Assembly: GCF_036588685.1 (NCBI RefSeq)
Contig: NC_086384.1
Coordinates: forward strand, 11,298,195 to 11,362,194
Direction: 5' to 3'
Source: Mytilus trossulus
Taxonomy: Eukaryota > Mollusca > Bivalvia > Mytilida > Mytilidae
Length of the DNA: 64,000 nucleotides
The position numbers were made by a program, and so were the translations under genes. A model generated the notes under the pieces. It searched no databases. It was given only the letters and a program-made list of their open reading frames with translations, and was not told the origin of the DNA. Positions 21,326-33,697 of the stretch are shown in pieces (the first letter of the stretch is position 1; each line of letters begins with the position of its first letter).

Positions 21326-24300
21326 TTACAATATAACACAGCTTGAATCATTCATACTTTCATCCATGTCTCCATACTCAGGGTCAAATTCAAGGTCACT
21401 CTGTAACCGTGGGATACCATCTAAACGTTTTAACTGAGGTAGTATCTGGAACACTCTATATAAACAAAAAATCAGTCAATAACAAGAAAAAATAACAAAT
21501 GTTATAATATTCAAGGTATTTTCAAACAATATCAATTTAAATATACAATTGTTCATTATAAAGTTATTGCCTTTTGATGATTTATAAACCCCAAAGCTGT
21601 GATATTCATAAGGTGGATGAGGTTAATGTCATTATATTCATATCTTTGGGCAAATTGAAAGCCAACAATTGTTTTATAATTTGATGTTTGATACATCTCC
21701 ACTTTTCAAGTATTTGCTAAAGGTATTTGAGGTGCTCTTGTTTTTTAATTCTAAAAATGTTTTCTGCTTTGGCAGTTGGGTATTTTCTACAAGTTGGAAA
21801 AACTTTAAAAAATATTTACTCTGAGAAAGAAATTGCACGTTAGCTGTTCCAAACCTTACATGAAATTCTGATGATTTTAGAGGTGGTCATTATGTTTAAC
21901 AAAAGAGGATTATAGTTATCTCATGACAGCACTACAACAATGGTACTGTAACTACATTGTTAAATTTGCCTGTTTGAAGTTACGTAGTAAAAAGTGCATT
22001 GAGGCCTTATTTGCCCCAAAAAATAAGTGGCCCGAGAACACAGTTATTTCGTAGTGCATGCATTTCTTTTAGACAATAAATTCAAATTAAATAATCACAC
22101 CTGCTCTTTCTCAAAAATATGTTTACAGTGTAGTGTATTACTAGTGGAACAAATAATATCAAAATAATAGAAACTTCTACCAGCTCTAACTATACATTAA
22201 ATATCAAGAAATAAATAGTGGGAAAGTGTATCCAAAAAAAAAGTTATATACGGTTCACCCTAGGGACTATATTCTTAGACAATGAAAGCAATAGGCCAAT
22301 AACTGTATTCTTGGACCAGGTGCTGCACAAAAAATAAAAGAAAGGTTTTTGTTTAAAATAAACAACTCTTTTGGATCACATCTTTATCTGTTAGTGTTAA
22401 CCTAATATACTGAAAGTGATAGTAAAAACTGTGTCTATGCCATATGGGGTCTGGTCAGTCAGGTTGAGAGTTGTCTCATTGACAATCATACCATATTCTT
22501 ATTTTGATACTTACACAGTAATTTGTAGCTATACATTTATATATATATATAAATTAAGACCAAGTCTATACCTTTGTCTGTAGTTGATTAAAAAGGTGAT
22601 TGGATTTCCACGTAGATACAGATCTTCCAGAGTTTTGAGATTTCCAAGTCCCTTGAAGTTATCCACATCATTATCTTCCATTGTAAGTAACTTCACTCGA
22701 GGTATGGATGGTAAATACTGCAAATGACAAAGAAAAAAGATGGCTTATATTTCCTAATTAATTCAAGCAGATGCATCTACAACAAACTGTCAATCATATG
22801 TATCTACAAAGGGTAGCATATCTTCCTGAAGACTGTTACCTCGTAAACTAGCATGTTAAAAATATTCATTCACAGTAAACTATTAAAGTAAATATTCATT
22901 ATCATATCACATCAACATGTTTGTATCTTAATAATGCATGTAATATTTCCTGCTGGATATTAAACACTTATTTATCAATCCATCTTGTTTCCCATACTAA
23001 AATAAAATTGGTAAATCTGTATCATGTAGAATTATGCGAGACATTTGATAATAGTATTTGAGAAAAGAACAATAGAAATGTCAGCAAGGGCAAAGAACAT
23101 ATGCCTGACATAAACTTCAGAACATAAGGCATCTGTGTATGTGAACAATAGACCCTAACTTTCCCTCTTTATTTATAGCTAAGAAAAGCATATAGCAAGT
23201 GACAATTTCTTGCATGGTATTTCATGGTTACTAAGACCTGCTATCATCACTTATGAATTTAGCTAGTAAAGAAAAGAACTTACACTGAATCATGGTCATG
23301 TTAAATTTTGCTATTGTCATGATTGTGTAGCAATAAGAAATGAAGGTGTGTGATTTAACCAAAACAACTTCATGTTCACAGTTTCTTTCTTCTCTAAATG
23401 TTATCTTATTAGAAATGTATGTCAATTCAACCCACAAATAACACTAAATTAAAGAGAAACTATGAGTTTGATTTCAAAAATTTATTTATCTGTTTTCATC
23501 CTCATAATTTCAAATTTTTATACTCAAGTAGGCTAAAATAATTGCTGTCTATGAAAACATTAAGTTTTCCAGAATTAAAAAAAGCAGAAAGAGGTGATGT
23601 GATGTGCATGTGTGGGTACCTTCCTACTTGGCATTAATTAAAGAGAAAATTTAGCATTTCTCAGTCTCAATCATATCAAAAACAACAGAATTTTACTAAT
23701 GAAGTCAAAATATTTTTTCTAAGGAAAACTGAATATCTTAATCATGCAACGCTTCAATAATTGTCTCAAATTCCAGGTGACAGTAACTGGTTCCTCATCA
23801 GTTATGCCGTTTACTTAGACAAGAAAAACTGCATTTTAACATATATGACACAGCTTCTAAAACTGCTGTTGCAGACAAGACAAACATTCTTAATTATTGT
23901 GACCTCACAGAAATATACATCAACATACCTTAAAAGATGCAATGTAGTTATTGTTGATATTCAAAACTTCACATCTGAAAAAAGAAATAAATATATTCAA
24001 TATCATTATAAAATCCCTATGAACACTTTAGAAGAGATCAAATATAAATATCAAGGACAATAAAAAGCTTAATAAAATTCCGTTTTAATTTCAATATTGA
24101 GAACAGAGAGACTTTAATTCAATAGGTATCACATAATTATGTTTTGAAAATGATCTTTCTTAGTCTATATGAGATTATTGTTTGAATATAGTGTGAATGT
24201 TGTCAGAGTGATTTTCATACTTCTTCAATAAAAAAATTCCCATTAATTCAGATAAATGTCATGGTATATGACTTATTTTAACCTTCATATCAAATCAAAT

Positions 24301-27300
24301 GTCTTTGAACACTCCCATATAAACCAAAAATTACACAATTCTTAAAAGTGTTAAACCTCATCTTGGTTTATTCAAAGTAAGGACAAAAGAAGTGACAGAC
24401 TAATTTAAAGTTGTTAGTATAAGAACATTAACATGAATTGCAGTATTTACTCCATGTTGGAGGGATCATTGTGACTCTCAGAATAGGAGCAGCAAAAAGA
24501 GTTATTTTTCATTGTTATTTTCTGGTATGAATACTGTAAATTTAGAAATTATTGCGAGGTTTTTATTAATGTGAAAAATCGCATTTTCAAATATTTCATA
24601 TCAATTAAACAGGATTTTTCTCAGAATTGTAAAAATTAAAATCGCATTTTGGTTTAAAATGACAAAATCGCAATAATAAATTCACGCAATAATTTCTGAA
24701 TTTACAGTAGTGTCTTTTTGCCTTGATAATGCACAATATCCAGTCTTTTCCTATGAAATAGAATTGTATAATTACTTTGGGAAGCTGTAGGAGTTGAGGT
24801 ACTGCATTCCATTGTCCACCAGGTAGAGCTGCTCAACATTTCGAAGGCGTCCAAGGATATTCTGGAAATGCTTGCGCTGATAAGCATCACTTAAGTCCTG
24901 GTAGCAAAAACTTGCAGACTAAAATATAAACAAAATTAGAACTATAAGTAAGCTCACAAAGTTAACCAAAAACACTGCATTACTGTTAGTATATTTATTA
25001 TCTCCCCTTCACATCATGGTTTGTATGTGATGCTATCTGAAATTAGTTTCTGATATTATTGTAACGGATGTGATGCTATAATTTCTAGAAACAAGATGGT
25101 ATTTCATACTTCCCTGTTTACCAGAATGATACAAGAAACGTTTGAGAACATTGTTACATGTAGGATAAGGATTATATTCCTTGGACCTTGGTGCACATAA
25201 TTATTGCTGCCTATAGTTTCATCAATCTGTCTTATTGTTCAGAAGAGGTCTGCTTTAAGGTGTTACCCAAAACTTTCACTAAAATAAATTTGGCTCGTTT
25301 AATTTTCATAAAATTTTGACAAAGTATTTACTTTGACCCTTTAACAAAAATATAAAAATTTCAAAAATTTTGAACAAACCCTTTTGTCAGAAAAATTACA
25401 CTGGTTATATATATAGTAGTTTGACAAACACCAATTTTGATCATTGAGAAGCTTATTACTCCCTTTACAACACAACATAATTAAAACGTTAAGCTGATTT
25501 TACAGAGTTATCTCCCTGTAGTATTAGAGAGACTATCATTACATATTGCAATATTGAGGCAAACAAATTCTATTGAGGTAGTTTACCATGAAGTTGCAGT
25601 CACATTAACTTGTAATTTAGTAGATATGTTCATTATGATGTGAAATTTAAAATATTTATATCAAATTAGGGTTTTGACCCACAGTTCACTGAATAATGGA
25701 AACGTGATGTTATGGATTCACCAGGCCCGTAGCCTGGAATTTTCAAGAGGAGGGGTTTTTTGGACTCACAAACTCGACTTTAACAGTCACAATTCGAACA
25801 GAACACTGACTTTATTTGTTTTCAAGGGTGGGTCGTACCCTGGCTATGGGTATATTCATTATAATTCATTGGATACCAATGTTCATGCTTTTCTTGGCAA
25901 TAGGTAAACCAAGTATTTAAATGCTTTATGAAGTATTAATTTTTTAAGGACTGTATATAGCGTCATAGACATTGGCAAACGCATGAAATTAAATATCCAT
26001 GAAAAGTTTTCCTCAATCCAAGAAAATTGGTAATCACGAAAATAAATGAAACAACATGATTTCCTATGGCACATACATGACATTTTCTAGTTTTATTTTG
26101 TATAATCATTCTTTATGTTAATATAAAAAAGAAGATATGGTATGATTGCCAATGAGACAACTATCCACAAAAGACCAAAATGACACAGACATTAAGTTTT
26201 TAACTCTCACTTTTTAATTTTGACAACTGTTTATATATAAGACATTTCTACACATAAAGTATGCACCAAAGATAATGATACCTTTGCCACTTCCCAGTTT
26301 TCCATGGTAGTTTGATGTGTAATTCTCCTCCTCCCATGTAAGTTGTGATGTATGTACTGGTTATCTTCATCCTTCAGACTATAAAATGCTTCTTCTTTTT
26401 CATTAGGTCCTGTAATTTAGTAAATATTCTACAAATATTAATATTTAATGCTGGCATTATCTTTAAAAATAGCAAGTTTAAACTGAAATAATATTATTGT
26501 TGATGGATTAATGTCAGTTTACTTACCTAAATATCATTTGGTTGCTGGCCACCGTCAACATTTTAGCACAGGAAATAAGGAACGACATCAAAAGTTCAAT
26601 GTAGGATAACAAACTAAATTCATATATTTTTTCACGGACCCCTCTTCCCCCTCTTAACTTAACTTGTGAAAAATTGATTGACCAATAAGGATATATATAA
26701 AATGAATGTCAATTAGACAAAACTTGCAGCAAGTTGACCCCCACCCCCAAACTATTTGAAGTAAGTTTTTTATCCTTCATTGATTTTTTTATGTCGTCCC
26801 TAAAACCTTTTCTAAAAAACAATGTTGATTATCTGCCAATTAAATTTTTTGCAAAGTCAACCATCCCATTGCATAAATACAGTGTTGTTCTCTGTGATTT
26901 TCATGTAAGAGGACTTTTAAATTTCTCCTTGATAAACCAATCATTTATTGATAAAAAAAGAAAATCTTAGGGAAGAAAAGAACAACAGAAACATTTTTTC
27001 AAATGTAAACAGCTATTTGTGCAATACAATTTAGGTTAACCAGTATATAAATGATTTCATACTTTAATATGCAGATTTATATATATATTCGGTAAATTCA
27101 TTAATTATTGTGAGGTTTTTACTGATTCATATAAAACGATTGTGTGTCAAACTGCAAAAATATAATTTGCATGATTCATATATCATGTATGCAGATTTTA
27201 ATGAAATCACAATAATTACAAACGTTATTTTATTGCCTTATTAAAAAAATAATTATAAATGCACATAATAACTTTTGGATTTACTCAGTTTAGAGATAAT

Positions 27301-30300
27301 TAGAAATTCCTTTTTATTGCCATACCATCTCTTATTCTTGGTGCTTTCAGATCTGTTCCTTTTATGGATACTACTTTCAAGTCATGCCATACTGAATACT
27401 GAAATCTATGGGATGGCAGCTGTAATTAGAATACGTTTATATTATATTGTTTTTCAGATAAATATAACCTTACAATAGACAACTTTCAAGTTTTTTGCAT
27501 TTATGTGAAAAAACTTTGATTTTAGTGAATATCAATTCATTCCTGCGTGGGTGTCTTAACTTCCGTTCCAATGTTGAACGTGTGGTTTTGAAAACTATCA
27601 AGCTTTATTGCCAAATTTAAAATTCTTCAAATTGAATTCTTATAAATGTCTTTCAGCTCTGCTGTCATCAGGGAATTGTGATTTAGTACCTACAGAACAA
27701 ATATTATTTCTAGTTTATCCTGAACAATGACAATCACTAAGACCCTTGATGAAAGTTTATAGTGCAAGGATACAGGCGATCCCCTCTATCTTGTAAATGA
27801 CACCATAAAGGCGCACATAATTGACTATTTTAAATCTGAGCTGCTTTCAGATCTTGTTTTAAAAATACAAAATATGTGAATCATAAGGTGTTGATTTACC
27901 AGGTAACTGTCTACAAAGTTATAATTTATAGTCTAGTCAAACTAAGTTTGAACCTCAAACTAATTGCAACAGAAAATGTTTTAGTTCTGATCTAAAGCAT
28001 TTAGCCCAAAATATACACAGAAAAAAATCCCATAAAATCTAACTTGCGGAAAACTCAAAATCAGCATTTAATTAACATTGGAAAGGGAGATAGCTTTTTA
28101 GATGTTTTTTTTTTGTCAGTTTGTGATTGATTTTCATAAAATTTATGTAAAGTATGATACTTTGATTGGTTATAAGTTCTTATTTGACTATATTATATAA
28201 TCTTGAGCTAATGAAATGTAAAAAACCTAAGTATTATGGGTATTTTTTTTTTTTTGCACATTTTTTATTTAAGAAATTGCAAAATTATGGCCACTATGAA
28301 AAAATGATGTGAATATGTGGTATTGTTTATAAGTGTAAATTATATTTGTTCAGCATCTACCTTGTTCAAAGAAACTTTATACTGCAATAAGAAGAATATA
28401 TGCTTAATTAATTTTATTCAATTTGAGATGCTCTTAAGACTCAAATATATATAAATATCAAGAATCAATACATTCTGTTGAGTAGAAGCAGTAAAGTTAT
28501 AATTTTGTATCAACATTTATTGATATTTCTACCATTTTTTTTGGCAGAGTTATCTCCCATATTAAAGAAAATCTCCATGGGAATTTAAAGAATCGTGAAT
28601 TTTTAGTTTTCCTCAAGTAAGATTTTATGGGACTTTTTTCTGTGTACATTTGGGGTATAATGCTAAAGATTAAAACCTAAAAATCTTCTGTTGCAATTAC
28701 TTCAAGTTAAGGTTAAATTTATGCTAGATTTCAAGACTGGAATCTTGCTGATAAATGTGCGACTACATGTATGTGTCTCTATGTGTGTAGTTACCTGAGG
28801 GACACTTCCTTGGCTGTCTTTGGCTTGCTTAAGATGTTTGTAAGCTGGTACTATAGCTAATGGTATACTGGTACTAGCTAGCTGGCCAGTGTCTGTTGTC
28901 CCTGTTTCATGACTAATATCTGTGTGAAGGGAACTGCAAGAATAAATTGTAGATGATTCAAAAGAACTATTTACACATGTGTATGTGTCTGGCAAGCAAT
29001 TTCTGCTGGCAGTGTATACATTTGTAAGGGTGATGTAGATTTACAAAAAAAGTCCATATATTAAATACAAACTACAGAAGATTTAAAAAAAAAAAAAATC
29101 CTTCCATATCAAGAAATTGCACCTTAAGAATATTTGTCATCTGTTCAATTATCATAAATTCCAAGAACGTTTGACATTTGTGAAACAAAAAAAAGTGCAC
29201 AAAAAAAGCCAGATAGATTTTTATAATATTTCAAAACAATATAAAATGCATTGGAACAGGTTGAATTTTATTTAAGATTTTTCTCCTTCCACATTTTCCT
29301 AATACAATAAAAGACATGGACATTTTTCATATATAACTTGTCTAATCATCAACCCAACAATGTTAGATCTGTAAATTTGCTTTCGCAAATTTTTGGTTCT
29401 TCCCTTGCCGGGATTTGAACCCATATATATATGTAGAGTTGTCACTGACTCAGAAGCACTTATAAATATAATTATTTTCTGTGACTGTATCTTACATTAA
29501 TTTGTAGGATCCTTTACTATAGATAATTTAGCTGATCTGTAACAATAACATCTTCATGCCTTATATATCATGTACTGTAGTACGCCGCTAGATTAAAACT
29601 GACGAGGAAAGGTAACTCACGGCTACTGAAAGCTTTATTTTAGAGCCCAGGTGGTCGTGTGGTCTAGCGGGACGGCTGCAGTGCAGGTGATTTGGTGTCA
29701 CGATATCACAGAAGCATGGGTTCGAATCCTGGCTAGGGAAGAACAAAAAATTTGCAAAGGCAAATTTACAGATCTTACATTGTTGGGTTGATGTTTAGAC
29801 GAGTTGTAAAAAATATATATACATGATATACATGTCCATGTATAGGAATATTAGTAATAATGACACAGACATGAATTCCTAAGAAAATTGGTTTGGGGAC
29901 CTAAATTACTGATACACATCAACAAAAAGTACTACAATAAATTCTGTAAACATGAACTATTTTTACAAGTCTAGTGATACAGTCGTGTCAGCTTATAAGT
30001 AATTTCAACCCTCTGGCAACTTTGCCAGTCCGTTAACTCTTCCCCTTTACTTCCTTGCATGTGCATCTCTTCTAAAGATATTTTGTCTGCTATGTTATTT
30101 AAAGTTTGAAAGAAAAAAAACCACTGACTTACATGTATGTCAAGCTTAAATCAAAGGGAGGCAATGTAATTTCAAAAACTGGAAAGCCAAAGATTTTTTT
30201 TTTAAATTCTTAAAGATCCTAGGGTATTGAAAAGTTTGTCACAAGTTTTTTCTGTTTTTGGTGGTGTTTTTTTTCGAATTAAAAGAATGTAAATAAAATT

Positions 30301-31853
30301 TAGGCACTGGCTACGATTACATGGAAATGTAACAATAATAAAAATATTATTGTTACATTGGAGACTAAATGCCGGAATGCATGGTTGGGTAAGGACCTGT
30401 TTAATTACGAATGTAACAATAATTATTGAGGCTACAGTTACATTTTGTAATTGTTACATGAAAAAAAGCAATGTACGATGGGACTAGTAATATGTACTAA
30501 ATAATAAAAGTTGAGGACAATTATTACATACATTTATAACATACAATTTATTTACTGTAATTTTTTATTTCTAATGACAATTTCTACAAATCCAGTAAGT
30601 TGTTTTTAAAGTCCGACACATTTTTGATGTCAGAACGAAATTACGTTCTCCATGGATACGTGTACATAGATAATTTCTTAGTATTTAAGTTACAGTTAGT
30701 AAACTTTGCTTTTGATTATCAAGTTGCGTCAAGTTATAAAGCTGTATGAAATGTACAAATGTATGTCTTGATATTGTTTCAGTTTCGTTTAAAACGCAAC
30801 CAAAGTTTTATTTTTTTCACCATAAACTAAATTGGTCCAAAGTATAATGACAGTAATAGGAGTAGGTGTGCAGTTAAATACTTTAAAAAAGTGAAACCAT
30901 TGAACTATATTTTTCGCCTTTGACAGTCACACTCCTAATCTTATGTAGTATCTTTAAGAACATCAAAACCATTAATACGTAGTAAAACTATTCAAGTTGT
31001 ACACCATTTGTTGAATAATAATATTTTATTATTTATCAGTATTAAATTACAAGTATTACTTAGTACATATGAAAGAATGAAGCAATACAACTATAATAGA
31101 AGATTTAAGTTTAATCAATCTAGCGTACATTGCTGTTTTTCATGTAACAATAACATAATGTAACCGTAGCCTCAGTAATTATTGTTACATTTGTAATTAA
31201 TTGGTTCCTCACCCAACTTTGCATTCTGGCAATTAGTCTCCAATGTTACAATAATATTTTTATTATTGTTACATTTCCATGTAACCGTAGCCAGTGCCTA
31301 AAATATATTGACTCATTTTACCAGGATTAATTTGTCTCTAGTGGTCAGATCATGTTTTTATACGTTATATATATTCATACTTTCAAGGATTTGCATAGAA
31401 ACTATATACAAATCCTTGGTACTTAGCATGGTTAACAATGCATTCTACAGACTTTTTAGCCCAAAATTGGCAAAAAGCCAAGATATCCTTAACCTAGACC
31501 TCTGACTCTGTTCATTTAATTTCTGCACTCATCATAAATGTAAATTTACGGTTTTGGAAAAATACAGATAGTATATCAATATGACCAGAGACATATAATA
31601 CATTTGTATTATATGTCTCTGATATGACACAAGAAACAAAATAGCTTAATTAGAAAATAGAAAATCATGGTTGTCAATGTAAACAAATTATAAATCTTAA
31701 TGAGTCAAGTAATATTTCAGGATGTTGTGATTTCTAATTGTATATTGATCAGAACAATGTTTAAAGTATTGTATAATTGAATCAATTTTCAATCCTAATA
31801 TTGTTGCAGATAAATGACAAATAGAACTAAAAATCCCCAAACCTTTCGGACAT
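21326..31853 (-). CDS. LRR protein with C-terminal CAAX box (8 exons, 264 aa)
   Basis: CDS exons in transcription order: 31853-31843, 28933-28795, 27398-27326, 26409-26282, 24897-24776, 23974-23929, 22717-22572, 21455-21326; all phases agree and all borders are GT/AG. Residues 1-117 are polar, with no recognised domain. Residues 138-222 hold at least four leucine-rich repeats of the SDS22/U2A' kind (VEQLYLVDNGM, CEVLNINNNYI, VKLLTMEDNDV, LEDLYLRGNPI), closed by an LRR-cap-like segment (VFQILPQLKRLDG, 223-235). The tail is acidic and ends CVIL at 261-264, a CAAX box whose final Leu favours geranylgeranylation (established rule), so attachment to membranes is inferred. No kinase or nuclease motif. 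I do not recognise an ortholog. The 11-base first coding exon is the weakest part; its donor is AG|GTTTGG. The third exon was found because the phases required it. Introns host several mobile elements. Confidence 0.8.
22460..22500 (+). repeat. Fragment of the mussel 'caatcatacca' repeat
   Basis: gagagttgtctcattgacaa then tcataccatattctt; a short 3' fragment of the family at 13500-13885, in an intron of the LRR gene. Confidence 0.6.
24532..24709. mobile_element. TA-flanked miniature element (TACTGTAAATTTAGAAATT ends)
   Basis: Terminal inverted repeats TACTGTAAATT(T/C)AGAAATTATTGCG; inner arms repeat aatcgcatttt in both orientations. A lone right end of the same family is at 42290-42314 and a decayed copy at about 27090-27290. 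Lies in an LRR-gene intron. Confidence 0.75.
25255..25540. mobile_element. TTAA-type miniature element, copy 3
   Basis: Starts ttaaggtgttacccaaaact and ends ttatctccctgtagtattag. Same family and orientation as copy 2; the right end is truncated before the terminal GGTACCACC. LRR-gene intron. Confidence 0.7.
26125..26190 (-). repeat. Fragment of the mussel 'catcttctttttta' repeat
   Basis: aaaaaagaagatatggtatg then attgccaatgagacaactat: reverse-complement 3' part of the family at 13500-13885. It lies just 3' (gene sense) of the LRR exon 26282-26409. Confidence 0.7.
29318..29855. repeat. Head-to-head tRNA-derived SINE fold-back
   Basis: The left part (29318-29425) and right part (29715-29855) are inverted copies sharing gggttcgaatcc-like boxes, gggaagaac, aaatttgc(a/g)aa(a/g)gcaaat and ttgttgggttgatg. 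Only the right copy retains a full RNA polymerase III promoter (29660-29729). The left copy has lost its A box. The pair would fold into one long hairpin. LRR-gene intron 1. Confidence 0.65.
29650..29740 (+). ncRNA. tRNA-like SINE head with A and B boxes
   Basis: The A box TGGTCTAGCGG (29660-29670) and B box GGTTCGAATCC (29719-29729) match the polymerase III consensus. The 59-base spacing is long, as in tRNAs with a long variable arm (Leu/Ser type). No convincing acceptor stem is visible, so I call it a SINE head, not a tRNA gene. Confidence 0.6.
30301..31301. mobile_element. 1-kb element with about 170-bp terminal inverted repeats
   Basis: Arms 30301-30480 and 31125-31301 pair over their length, starting AGGCACTGGCTACG and containing aacaataataaaaatattat and several 'gtaacaat' blocks. 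The middle (30480-31125) is unique and non-coding. No clear target duplication. LRR-gene intron 1. Confidence 0.8.
31586..31621. mobile_element. 36-bp palindromic insertion, second copy
   Basis: Same 36-bp palindrome as 129-164 with one central substitution. Flanked directly by ATATGAC at 31579-31585 and 31622-31628, a 7-bp duplication of unrelated sequence. Lies in the first intron of the LRR gene, about 220 bases from its first coding exon. Confidence 0.8.
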
Positions 31854-31930
31854 TTTGGATTGAAACCGGAAGTTTACGTCAGTCGAAAACGAAAGTAACT
31901 CAATTTTATGAGAGAGCAGAGAGAAAGCTA
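31854..31930 (-). promoter_or_regulatory. Promoter region of the LRR gene: ETS, CRE and ISRE-like sites
   Basis: Directly upstream of the LRR start codon: ACCGGAAGT (31865-31873, ETS), TTACGTCA (31874-31881, CRE/ATF half-type) and GAAAACGAAA (31885-31894, matching the GAAANNGAAA ISRE consensus). No TATA box. ETS plus CRE is typical of TATA-less promoters. Regulatory use is inferred. Confidence 0.45.
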
Positions 31931-32449
31931 AATATAGGTACAATTTAACCATTTTATTTTATAACCTTTTTGTTAAGGAAGACCCCAAACATTTTATCGT
32001 AGCGACTAGTGATGTTTCCTTGTTTTCTTTCCAAAAATAAAAAACGAAAATAGAATTCCGGAAAAAATAACAGACGAAATTTACTCCAAATTTAGAATTT
32101 GGGAATTTCCCGAAGAAAATTCGATCAAACTCTACAAATTTCAATAGAACAAGAGAAAAAGTATATGTATGTTTTATCATCAGCTAAGTATTTATAATGA
32201 GTTACATTGACTGTTATATAATTTGCTGTTATAATTTGACAATCAGTTATGTTATAGGTCATTTTCTGTGACTAAGCTGTACAAAGTTGATCTTAGTTGC
32301 TCAGAAGAGCAAATGTGTATTTGGAATTTTTCTTATAAATATAAATAATAAATAATAAGTAAATAATTGAGAGTTGGCATAGTATACACATAAGGACATA
32401 AAATAATCTCTAATGAGCTTTTAACCGACAGTTTTTATAACTTTTTAAC

Positions 32450-33692
32450 CAGTGGCGGATCCAGAAAAAAATTTGGGGATGGTCCCAAATGAATATTGAA
32501 TGGTATGAAAAAGGTTAAAAAATACCTTCGACATTATGGAAGATCATGAATTTGGACAATACCATGCGATACACATATTCCTAGGTAAAGGAATTTAAAG
32601 ACATGTAAAACTGATTTTTATTTAAGACTCCATACAATATCTTGCAATCTAAAATAGCACAACATACAACTGTCATCTGAATAAGGCAAGCTGTAAAAAA
32701 GGTTTAGCTAAAATGTTCCGAATCGGTAAAAATAGTTTTACGTAAAATTGTTCAATATTTACTAATTTAACAATCTAAGAGTCGTTTATCAGGTCATTCA
32801 ACATCATGCTTCGCGGGATTTCCTTGCAAAGTTATCTATAATTTGTTTTATGTTTAGTTCCAAACTGTAGTGCACTTGCATCAACGCAAGTCAGTTTAAA
32901 AGCGATTGTCCCATAGTTGTTCTCAGGTAGGTTTCTAGAAGTGATAACTCACTGTTCGGTCGCTCACATTCGCAGCTCGTCACCCCCATGGTAGCTATGA
33001 TTTTTAAGATAACAGAAATAATTGGTTTTGCAACATTCTTTCAGAGCACCTGCTATAGTTTCTGGTTTTGAAAGCATTGACTCGCAAGTATTTTGCCACA
33101 AACGCAGTACGGAAGGCATTGTAGATGGACTTGGCAAATCAGTATGGTAAAAGTCTACAAAATGTTTAATTTCATCAAATGTTGCGCTTTGTACAAATGC
33201 CGGTACCAACTTCAGTGCTTGAATTGCTGTTGATGTTGGGGGGGAAAGGGGGGGGGGGGGTCAAAGAGATAAATAAACAAATTTAATTTAATTCATTCAT
33301 AATGATTGTTTTTTTTCAAATGTACATAAATGAAATTTAAAACCGAGACTCCGTTAGTTGGAGAATGCAATTATAGATAAAAATTTCACTTAAAAATACA
33401 AAAATAATTTGTATTTACCTTTCAAATTAAGAAGTCAACTTCATATTGACGAGCTGTTTTGACAATTTAATTACATGTATACAGGTGAAACGCATTGATC
33501 CGTATTCTATCATTGTGACACCTCCAGGTATCCAGGTAATCCATCACCAATTAGTGCGATGAAAGGATTAATCTTAAGTGTTAATTTGTTAATTAGCTAG
33601 TTATTGAAAAAATAGACATTTAAAAAAATAAATGAGGTTCGTCATGGGGGTGGTCCGGTGCGCCGTGGGACCACCCCCTGGATCCGCCACTG
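32450..33692 (-). mobile_element. hAT element, 1243 bp, 5-bp target duplication, decayed
   Basis: Termini CAGTGGCGGATCCAG and inverted CTGGATCCGCCACTG are flanked directly by TTAAC (32445-32449 and 33693-33697). A transposase C-terminal part lies inside on the minus strand. This copy links the CAGTGGCGGATCCAG miniature elements at 2161 and 45926 to the hAT superfamily. Confidence 0.85.
32770..33209 (-). pseudogene. hAT transposase C-terminal fragment
   Basis: The minus-strand frame 33209-32964 reads DFYHTDLPSPSTMPSVLRLW then TIAGALKECCK, typical of the segment before the hAT dimerisation domain. The frame then shifts near 33000: a second frame shows TSCECERPNSELSLLETYLR and TTMGQSLLN, an in-frame stop, then LALMQVHYSLELN, the hAT dimerisation motif. 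N-terminal and catalytic parts are missing. It is inactive. Confidence 0.8.
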
Positions 33693-33697
33693 TTAAC

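Noticed and set aside
26525..26580. Extra LRR-gene exon before a perfect donor (TTTAG|GTAAGTAAA on the minus strand)
   Set aside because: The required frame contains a stop (TGA) just before the donor; the exon at 27326-27398 satisfies the phase instead.
29650..29740. Candidate functional tRNA gene
   Set aside because: A and B boxes are perfect but the box spacing is long, no matching acceptor stem is seen, and the flanks are repetitive, so a SINE head is more likely.
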